From Lacticaseibacillus casei DSM 20011 = JCM 1134 = ATCC 393 (GTDB lineage Bacteria; Bacillota; Bacilli; Lactobacillales; Lactobacillaceae), in NCBI RefSeq assembly GCF_000829055.1, contig NZ_AP012544.1, positions 2,666,001 through 2,730,000 of the forward strand: DNA of 64,000 nt, read 5' to 3'. This document shows, piece after piece, positions 26,310-33,490 of the stretch (position 1 is its first letter; each line of letters begins with the position of its first letter). The notes beneath the pieces were generated by a model, which saw nothing but the letters and a program-made list of their open reading frames with translations, was not told the origin of the DNA and searched no databases. The position numbers were made by a program, and so were the translations under genes.

Positions 26310-27771
26310 GGCTCTGCGTCAACTGGTGTTGAAGAATAAATTTATCATTTGAGGCGGTTCTCCATTTGGGGAGCCGTCTTTGTCATGTTATGCCGTGATT
26401 TGGTAGATTCGTTTGAAGAAGTTCAGCTGATTCTTGAAGCCAAAACAGGATCGTTTGAGTGACTTGATGAGGCGGTTAACCCCTTCGATCGGACCGTTGG
26501 AATAAGGGCTGGTGACAGCGGCGAGAACAGCGACTTTGTGTCGCTTAAGCGTCGCGATCGTCATGTCCATTGCCGTACCGTTTGGCTCGTAAGTAGCTAA
26601 CAGGTTTGCCAGTTCCGCGGGATGTTTCTTCACCATCAAAGCATCATGAAGCGCTAAGTAGGTCTCGTAGGTTTGCTTGAGCTTGGGCTCAGTATCAAGT
26701 GCGATATCGATGGCCTCCTGTTGCGTGACGTCTTCATTCAAACCAAACAGGAACTGTTTGTGTTTAGCGTCAGGCGCAGTTTGATGAAAAAGCCGCCAGT
26801 TTGTCTTCATGATCTTATAAGGACGGCTGTGCTTGTCATCAAGCTGTTTGAGCGCTTGGACGCGTACCTGATCAAGGGCACGAGCCGCAAGTTGAATGAT
26901 ATGGAACCGATCAATGACGACTTGGGCCTTGGGGAAAACCTCATGAATAATCGTCTGATAAGCTGCATTCATGTCCATGGTGACCGTCTGGACCCGAGTG
27001 CGTTCAGCGAGTGAATAATGAGCGATGAAGAAGTTTTTAATCGTGCGGTTGAATCGGTCACCAAGCAAGGCAATCAGACGATTTGAATCGGCATCAAGAC
27101 AGATAAACGACATCATGCCATGAGTGGAACGGAACTCATCAAAGCAGAGTCGCGTGGGTAGCCGGCGAGCCGGTCGGAGTTTGAGATTTTGGTCAATGAT
27201 CCGTTGAACCGAGGAGGCTGAGATTCCGATAATACGGGCGATGGTTTTGACCGGCAACCGTTCATGCGCTAACTTCATGATTCGTTCTGTCATGTGAGCG
27301 GCGATCGTGTGGTTGGGTTGCACGAGTGGCGTCTTGGCACTGACTGTGTGGTAACAGTTATGACAGCGCCATCGTTGCTTGTGCAAGTCAATGACTGTCG
27401 GCATTTCAACCCCGTTGGGGACGCGCACGTGGGCCGTGTAAAACCCATTAGGGTGCAAGGCCTCAAAGCCACACAGTGGGCACCGGGTTAACCGGTAAGT
27501 CAGCTCGGCATCAATCACATGATACTGGCAGCGACGTACCCCGTTGCCGCGATATTCATGACGAACAAAGGCTACTTTGATATTATGGTCTGGTATTCCA
27601 AGGACGGACAGTGTAGGATCGTATTGGGACATTTACTCATAACCTCGCTTGCTTTTGGTTTCGACGCTAACAAGCATAGCATGGACACTGAGTAGGTGTC
27701 TTTTTGCGTTATCCAAAAAGGGCCTATACGTTCAGTGTTGATTATTTCTCAACACCAGAAAGTGTAGACCC
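26310..27771 (-). mobile_element. ISL3-family element D, copy 1 (1462 bp)
   Basis: Borders follow from the second copy at 41670-43131. The imperfect terminal inverted repeats begin GGCTCTGCGTCAACTGGTG and GGGTCTACACTTTCTGGTG and share the TGGTGTTGA core. No 8-bp target duplication is seen (GAAAATCG versus TAAAGACC), so one or both flanks have been rearranged since insertion. Confidence 0.9.
26388..27632 (-). CDS. ISL3-family transposase (element D, copy 1)
   Basis: A 414-residue ISL3-type transposase. The N-terminal zinc ribbon shows CPLCG and CHNC. Then come a helix-turn-helix (VKTIARIIGISASSVQRIID) and the catalytic core with CFDEFRSTHG, TVTMDMNAAYQ, VIDRFHIIQLA and the C-terminal SNGPIEGVNRLIKSLKR containing the last acidic residue. 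It appears complete. Copy 2 at 42 kb differs at several residues, including a zinc-ribbon Cys. Confidence 0.93.
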   Translation of the reverse strand: MSQYDPTLSVLGIPDHNIKVAFVRHEYRGNGVRRCQYHVIDAELTYRLTRCPLCGFEALHPNGFYTAHVRVPNGVEMPTVIDLHKQRWRCHNCYHTVSAKTPLVQPNHTIAAHMTERIMKLAHERLPVKTIARIIGISASSVQRIIDQNLKLRPARRLPTRLCFDEFRSTHGMMSFICLDADSNRLIALLGDRFNRTIKNFFIAHYSLAERTRVQTVTMDMNAAYQTIIHEVFPKAQVVIDRFHIIQLAARALDQVRVQALKQLDDKHSRPYKIMKTNWRLFHQTAPDAKHKQFLFGLNEDVTQQEAIDIALDTEPKLKQTYETYLALHDALMVKKHPAELANLLATYEPNGTAMDMTIATLKRHKVAVLAAVTSPYSNGPIEGVNRLIKSLKRSCFGFKNQLNFFKRIYQITA

Positions 27772-27833
27772 TAAAGACCTTTATGGGTTTTTCTGTCCAC
27801 TAATATGTTCAACTTAAATTTTACAATCTATCT

Positions 27834-29513
27834 TTAGTATTCGCCCCAATATTTAGACATTGTTTGTTTACCAACGCCAGGGTTGAAACTATTAGTTGGA
27901 TCATTTTTCTTATAGTGCTTGATTAAGGCCGGTGCTGCCAAATATAGATGCCCAACATTGTGTTCGGCTGGATAAACAGCGTGACGCTCATCCAAAATTT
28001 TAAGCATTTCTTTTTTAAGTTCATGCGCATCGACGCCAGGTTTTAGAATATAATCCTGGTGCATAACGTGATCAAGTAAGTGACCATAATAAATTTTGTG
28101 TTCTATTTTGTCTTCAATCTCTTTAGGCAAATGCTCGAACCACTTATAATCATTACTTGCCAACGCGATATCTAGTGGCAAAATGTCAATACTATCCTGT
28201 TTTAATTCTTGATATCGAATCGCAACCCCAGCTGTTACATAGCGGTGAGTTGCCGCTTTACTGGTCTCATTGGCATCGGCTTCAAAGTAGTCGCCACTGG
28301 CTTTGTCAAAATAAGATTTGAGATACTCTCGCGCTTCTTCAATACCATTACCAGCCATTTTCAATTGTAGGTAATGGTCGTACTTTTCGTAATAATCATC
28401 TAACCGCTTTGGCATTTGATTAGGAAATAAATTACTTAATGTTTGAAGCAAACGATCTGGGAAATAAGGTTTGAAAAACGGAATGTGCTTCAAAAAGCGT
28501 TCGCCCCATGCTTTTAGCGCAAACATTTGGGGCAAATGACCCGTACCAATTTTTTCAATCACAATTAGTGAGTCTTTACCATATTTCTTGGCCAATTTAT
28601 AAGCATTTTTATGCATATATTCACCAGAAACAGGCAATTCTTTGAATGTCGTCATAATATGGCGACGAATATCTTCCAACTCATCGGGATTATTCGTTCC
28701 AATGTAAAACATTTGTGTTTTTTTATCCATTGGGAATGTATCTAAGCGGACAGCCAATGCCGCAACGTGACCGGACGATCCAGATACTTCATACAATTCT
28801 TTAGGATTTGCATTGTATCGAATAGGCTTATCAGATTCAACGTCACGCACAACCTGTTCATGATGGAACATTGAAGCATGATGTTCAGTAGCTGGTACTT
28901 GATTCAAATCAAAATTGCGGTTCTGCAAATTAGTAATAATCTCTTCGGGCGTTTTGCCCAAATCAATGCCTAAATGGTTAACTAAGTGCATTTCGTCATG
29001 TTCATCGATCCAAACATACAATGATAGCTCTGTATAAGCTGGACCTCTTCTGATCAAAGCACCACCAGAATTGTTGTTAATACCACCAATGACCGATGCA
29101 CCCAAATTAGATGAGCCAATGACTGAATGTGGTTCACGTTTAAGTGGTCGCAATTCATTTTCTAAGTGAAACAGTGTCGTACCGGGGAATGCTAGTACTT
29201 GTTCCCCATTATTGATTAACTGTAAATCTTTAATTTTCATGCCGTTCACAACAACTGCAGAACGGTCATAACCTGGGGCTGGTACGGATCCCTCAGTCAA
29301 ACTAGTGTTGGCTGCTTGCATAATAATGATAATATTGTTATCATGCAAAACATTAAGCACACGCCACATTGCCATTAAAGTGGTTGGAAATACGACTGCA
29401 ACTGCATCGCCCTTACCTGAGCGGTACCCTTTCCTAAAACGTAAAGATTTTGCTTTGTTAGTAATAACATTTTTTTTACCAACAACATTGACTAGTTCTT
29501 CGACTAAGTCCAT
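27834..29513 (-). CDS. dld: Quinone-dependent D-lactate dehydrogenase
   Basis: A 559-residue respiratory D-lactate dehydrogenase (Dld), a membrane-associated FAD enzyme that oxidises D-lactate to pyruvate and passes electrons to quinone. The FAD-binding domain is visible (MQAANTSLTEGSVPAPGYDRS, EPHSVIGSSNLGASVIGGINNNSGG). The middle contains the membrane-binding segment, and the C-terminal part is the cap domain (YPAEHNVGHLYLA). Its codons are more AT-rich than the sugar genes around it. It sits alone between ISL3- and IS3-type elements, so it may have been acquired. A weak cre-like sequence lies at 29531-29556. Confidence 0.93.
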   Translation of the reverse strand: MDLVEELVNVVGKKNVITNKAKSLRFRKGYRSGKGDAVAVVFPTTLMAMWRVLNVLHDNNIIIIMQAANTSLTEGSVPAPGYDRSAVVVNGMKIKDLQLINNGEQVLAFPGTTLFHLENELRPLKREPHSVIGSSNLGASVIGGINNNSGGALIRRGPAYTELSLYVWIDEHDEMHLVNHLGIDLGKTPEEIITNLQNRNFDLNQVPATEHHASMFHHEQVVRDVESDKPIRYNANPKELYEVSGSSGHVAALAVRLDTFPMDKKTQMFYIGTNNPDELEDIRRHIMTTFKELPVSGEYMHKNAYKLAKKYGKDSLIVIEKIGTGHLPQMFALKAWGERFLKHIPFFKPYFPDRLLQTLSNLFPNQMPKRLDDYYEKYDHYLQLKMAGNGIEEAREYLKSYFDKASGDYFEADANETSKAATHRYVTAGVAIRYQELKQDSIDILPLDIALASNDYKWFEHLPKEIEDKIEHKIYYGHLLDHVMHQDYILKPGVDAHELKKEMLKILDERHAVYPAEHNVGHLYLAAPALIKHYKKNDPTNSFNPGVGKQTMSKYWGEY

Positions 29514-29717
29514 ATTAACTTCTCCCCTCTATAACGTTTGTAAAAAACGTTTTAATCATTACGCTTTCAATGATACGCTTTTTTTGATGCGTATCTGGAT
29601 TGAAGTCAATATTTGAGACAGATTTTAAGAGACATTCAGAACCGCGTTTACCTTCCACAGCTCAAATAAATCATTAATTGCGATTAATAACTTATTTGAA
29701 CCCTGGAAAGCATTAAG

Positions 29718-30110
29718 TCAGGCGGCCATTTGGCTCGTAAGTGTTGCAATTTCAACTTGTAAGGGGGTCTGGTAGCCCAGTGAACTATGAATTCTCTTCC
29801 TATTGTAAAAAGCATGCACATATTCAAAAAGGACGGCAGCGGCAGTTTCATAATCTTCAAAGACCGGCACTGGATAAACACATTCCTTTTTGAGGGAAGC
29901 GTGAAAGGATTCCATTGGCGCATTATCATACGGACAACCCTTACGGCTGTATGAGTGGCGGATATGTAGCTCAGTTAAACGTTGATTGTAATCATCGCTG
30001 GTATACTGTGATCCTAAATCCGTATGGATAATCAGGTCCCCAGTAATGGTTCGATTTTTAACCGCGCTTTCAAGGGTCTTTAAGACTAAATCAGTATCCA
30101 TCTTTTTTGA
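29718..30110 (-). pseudogene. IS3-family transposase OrfB, C-terminal fragment
   Basis: Codes for the last ~130 residues of an IS3-type (IS150-like) OrfB: IIHTDLGSQYTSDDYNQRL with the second Asp, SRKGCPYDNAPMESFHASLKKE with the catalytic Glu, and NRKRIHSSLGYQTP. The N-terminal part and OrfA are absent because an IS5-type element begins at 30111. The far end of the element is not clear. Confidence 0.88.
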
Positions 30111-30965
30111 GAAGCTGTCCAAGATCTATGATTTTTGATATACTTCTATGTAAAAAGCGAGTTTAAGCTATGAAAAATTATCCCAGCAATATTACTCGGC
30201 AACAATTTGAATTAATTCGACCAGCTTTAGAAAATTTTCGTAAGCGAACTAAACCTCGAAAATATGACCTCTACGATGTCTTCTGTGCGGTCCTATATGT
30301 CTTGAAAACCGGTTGCCAATGGCGTCAAGTCCCCGGTGATTTCCCAGAATGGCGGTCAGTTTACAACTAATACAAAATTTGGTCAACTAAAGCTGAGCCT
30401 ACGGCTGATTCTTTATTGGAACAAGTTTTAAAAAAATTGTCATTGCTCGGCGAACTTACCAAGGACGTTCAGCTTTAACTTCCTTTATTATCGTTGACGC
30501 TCAGAGCGTCAAAAACACCGCTACTGCTGAAAACAAAGGTTACGACGCTGGTAAGAAAATCTCGGGGATTAAGCGCCATCTGGCAGTTGATATCAATGGC
30601 TTTCCGCAGGCCATTCACATGACGCGAGCGAACGTCTCTGATCGAGACGGGGCCGGTGCAATGATCGCTTTACATGCCATGCATTTACGCCAGGTTCAAA
30701 ATGTCTTAGTTGATGGTGGTTATTCAGGCGTTAATTTTCAGCTCGATGTAGCCAGTAATTTAAACGCAACCGTGCAGGTTGCGAAGCGCAATGAGTTGCA
30801 TCGATTCGAAGTCATGCCCCAACGTTGGGTAGTCGAACGATCTTTTAGTTGGCTAGAGAATTGTCGGCGACTTTGGAAAAACTGTGAACGTGCCCTTAAC
30901 AGCAGTCTTCAAATGGTTGTATTTGCCTTCCTGAAGATAGTTCTTAAAAGATACTAGACAGGTTC
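30111..30965 (+). mobile_element. IS5-family element E1 (about 855 bp), degenerate
   Basis: The 3' end GATACTAGACAGGTTC matches the end of the better preserved element at 36880-37736. The 5' end GAAGCTGTCCAAGATC is a diverged version of the same repeat. Adjacent trinucleotides are TGA and TAA, so a target duplication is doubtful. The element joins an IS3 fragment on one side to an acetyltransferase remnant on the other. Confidence 0.8.
30170..30957 (+). pseudogene. IS5-family transposase, disrupted
   Basis: The 5' part codes for [20 protein letters not shown] through [19 protein letters not shown] and then meets a TAA at 30368-30370 where the related element reads on. A later segment in another frame carries the DDE domain (VVERSFSWLENCRRLWKNCERAL). 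The premature stop and the frame change make this copy unlikely to be active, although IS5 elements of this group can use a programmed frameshift. Confidence 0.85.
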
Positions 30966-31354
30966 TAAGAGATTTTAGACAGCTTCTTATAAAATTGCGC
31001 AACTCGAATATTCTTCTGGTAAACCGTCAATCTCAGTTTGGAATATGTCGCTTGTAACTTAGCCATCAAAGCTGTACCAACGCCACGTCCACGGTGTTTT
31101 TCATCAACAAAAAAAGCCGGCGATGAAGTCTTGTTGCAAGCCACAAAAAGCAATCACCGTTGCTCCTTCGCGCACAACCCACAATGTTGATTGCTGAATT
31201 AAAGGGCGCACCAGAGGAGCATTACTTTTCCAATATTCAGCGTGAATAAACTGGTGGGCCTGTAAATTCCCCTGCCACCATAACCGCATAATTTGATCCA
31301 ATTGTTCGCGACTGGGCGCGCTTATTTATTCAATCGTGTATGGTGCCATACCGT
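30966..31354 (-). pseudogene. GNAT acetyltransferase remnant
   Basis: The minus strand codes for a GNAT-type protein in pieces. From ATG 31354 (MAPYTIE) the frame stops at once at a TAA. It resumes as DQIMRLWWQGNLQAHQFIHAEYW through FCGLQQDFIAGFF, then shifts frame at a run of seven T (31107-31113) into VDEKHRGRGVGTALMAKLQ, the acetyl-CoA loop. The C-terminus is cut by the IS5-type element, whose first base completes a TAG stop. Three independent lesions show it is dead. Confidence 0.85.
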
Positions 31355-31490
31355 CCCTCTTTTCTAATATCAAACTCTTGTTCTTTCTATCAATCATCAT
31401 ACTGGTTCAACTGGCAAAAATCAGCTTGAACTCGTCACTTGATTTTACCGAATCCTAACTTTCTTAAACAAAGATACTTTTCTTTTTCTC

Positions 31491-32751
31491 CGCGCATTTT
31501 AGAATCAAGTTAGCCACTGTCTCAAAATTTTTTGGACAATAAAAAACATCAAGAACAGATATCCTGTATCATTGAAGTTCCTACACAAACAATGGAAGAG
31601 GATATTGTCTTGATGCAGAAACAGGATAGCACACACCGCCAAAAAGGTCAGCACTTAACATCACTCGAGCGCGGAAAAGTGGCCGGATTCCGCCAAGCTG
31701 GGAAGTCCAATCGTTGGATTGCTGCTGAAATTGGCGTCTGCCCGCAGACCATTAATAATGAAATCAAGCGAGGTACAGTAGATCAGGTCAAGAAGAGTAA
31801 TGGCAAGCGCGTCTACCATCGACAATACCTGCCAGAGGCTGCTCAGGCACGTTACGAGACTGCACGCTTGAGCTGTCATCGTCCTGACAAGTTCGCCAGC
31901 GTACAGGTCTTCTTAGCCTGGTACGTACAGCGAGCTAAGCAGGACAAATGGTCGCCGGATGCTTCAATCGGCTATGCCAAGCGACACAAGCTGTTTACTC
32001 CTGAAGAGCTTGTTTGTGCCTCGACTTTGTACCAGTACATTGACGACCAACGCCTAGAGATTCGAAATATCGACCTGTTGGAGAAGACTAAGCGGAAGAC
32101 CTCTCACCAGCACCACACCAAGGCTAAGCGCCTGGCTGGCCGCAGTATCGAGGAACGGCCTAAGGTCGTTGAACGACGCAGGCAGTTCGGTCACTGGGAG
32201 ATGGATACCATTGTCGGTAAACGCAATGGCAAGGAGAGCGTCATCTTGACTCTGATTGAGCGCAAGACCCGTTGCCAACTTCTCCGCTTGATCGAAGGAC
32301 GAGATGCAGACTCTGTGAGCTATGCATTGCGTGGAATCAAGCGCGAATGGGGAGCTTGCATCAAGACCATCACAGCCGACAACGGACCCGAGTTCACCGC
32401 CTTAAATACTGCTTTTGCTGGGACGGAAACTGAGATCTTCTACGCCCATCCTTACACGTCCTGCGACCGTGGCACCAACGAGGCACATAACCGGATGATT
32501 CGCCAGGACTTCCCTAAGGGCATGTCCCTAGATGACATTAGCCCTAGTCAAGTGCAGGCCACGCAAGACCGCTTGAATCAGTTGCCTCGCAAACAACAGG
32601 GCTACTGCACACCCCAGCAAAACTTTGAGGCCGAAGCTCGGCGCGTTCGCCGCATGGCCCAGTAGTCTCTCTAGCGCCACAACTTCTATTTGATAACGGC
32701 CTGTTCTGGGATTGTCCTCAACGACTGGCTAACTTGTTCTTGCAATTTACG
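31491..32751 (+). mobile_element. IS30-family element A, copy 2 (1261 bp)
   Basis: Same length and ends as copy 1, flanked by a different 13-bp direct repeat TTTTCTTTTTCTC (31478-31490 and 32752-32764). It is inserted in the spacer between the acetyltransferase remnant and the TetR gene. The two copies differ at only two or so positions, so one is probably a recent transposition of the other. Confidence 0.93.
31613..32665 (+). CDS. IS30-family transposase (element A, copy 2)
   Basis: A 350-residue IS30 transposase, identical to copy 1 except for Ala in place of Val in QARYET. The same helix-turn-helix and DDE motifs are present, so it should be functional if expressed. Confidence 0.93.
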   Translation: MQKQDSTHRQKGQHLTSLERGKVAGFRQAGKSNRWIAAEIGVCPQTINNEIKRGTVDQVKKSNGKRVYHRQYLPEAAQARYETARLSCHRPDKFASVQVFLAWYVQRAKQDKWSPDASIGYAKRHKLFTPEELVCASTLYQYIDDQRLEIRNIDLLEKTKRKTSHQHHTKAKRLAGRSIEERPKVVERRRQFGHWEMDTIVGKRNGKESVILTLIERKTRCQLLRLIEGRDADSVSYALRGIKREWGACIKTITADNGPEFTALNTAFAGTETEIFYAHPYTSCDRGTNEAHNRMIRQDFPKGMSLDDISPSQVQATQDRLNQLPRKQQGYCTPQQNFEAEARRVRRMAQ

Positions 32752-32836
32752 TTTTCTTTTTCTCAATGTACTGCGCCGTATAACTGGATATTATCATCAA
32801 TTTCCGCGAAATTTTTTAGGCCATTTTTTGGGCATG

Positions 32837-32881
32837 ATCTACATTTTGTAGATTGCATGCTTCAATCGGTAGGCGTATATT
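32837..32881 (+). promoter_or_regulatory. TetR operator overlapping the tetR-pip promoter
   Basis: ATCTAC-N5-GTAGAT (32837-32853) is a perfect 6-bp inverted repeat. A promoter TTGCAT (32853-32858), 17-bp spacer, TATATT (32876-32881) starts at its right edge, so a repressor bound here would block RNA polymerase. The TetR gene starts 39 bp downstream after AAGGAGG. Confidence 0.6.
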
Positions 32882-32919
32882 CGTACTTTGGAACATAGAT
32901 TAGCTTTAAGGAGGCTTGC

Positions 32920-33489
32920 ATGACAACCAAACATCAGATTTTACATCGGGAAATTGTTTTAGATGCTGCAAGAACGATGGTCGCCCAAGACGGTATTCGG
33001 GACTTGACCTTTCAGACGCTGGCCAAGGAACTGAATATCTGTTCTCAGTCGCTATATAACTACTTTCCGAATCTACCGGCAGTCATTGAAGCGTTGGGGA
33101 CCGAATTTATGCATAACCTTTACCAAGAGTTGATAGAGAACGTCAGCGGTATCTCAGGCAAAGAGGCGATCCGTGCTTTTGCAGAAGTCGCTCATCGCTA
33201 TTTTGAACGTCAACAGTCGTTAGATGAAATTATTTATTTTGTCCATCAATTCCCAGAAAGCAGTCCATTTGTGCAAGGCACCGGCGATGTTATTAACTTG
33301 CTGAAGCGTCTGATTGTGCACACGGAGCTGAAGCAAATGGCAAAAGAAAGTTTTGTCCAGGATTTCATTAGTAGTGTGCTTGGTTTTACCGTTTTGGAAG
33401 TCATGGGATTTTTACCTGACAATAAAGCCAGCCGCGACACATCTTTTGAATCTCTGCTGGACATGTATCTAAACGAAATAAAGGAGTAA
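32920..33489 (+). CDS. TetR/AcrR family regulator
   Basis: A 189-residue TetR-type regulator. The N-terminal helix-turn-helix is clear (IRDLTFQTLAKELNICSQSLYNYFPN), and the all-helical C-terminal ligand domain resembles the TetR_C_33/WHG type (GKEAIRAFAEVAHRYF). It is followed after one base by the YhgE/Pip gene, so both are co-transcribed. A palindrome over the promoter suggests autoregulation. TetR-Pip pairs are common in lactobacilli and often respond to membrane-active compounds; the ligand here is unknown. Confidence 0.9.
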   Translation: MTTKHQILHREIVLDAARTMVAQDGIRDLTFQTLAKELNICSQSLYNYFPNLPAVIEALGTEFMHNLYQELIENVSGISGKEAIRAFAEVAHRYFERQQSLDEIIYFVHQFPESSPFVQGTGDVINLLKRLIVHTELKQMAKESFVQDFISSVLGFTVLEVMGFLPDNKASRDTSFESLLDMYLNEIKE

Positions 33490-33490
33490 A

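Noticed and set aside
26302..27779. Target duplication of ISL3 copy 1
   Set aside because: The eight bases on each side do not match, nor do cross-comparisons with the flanks of copy 2.
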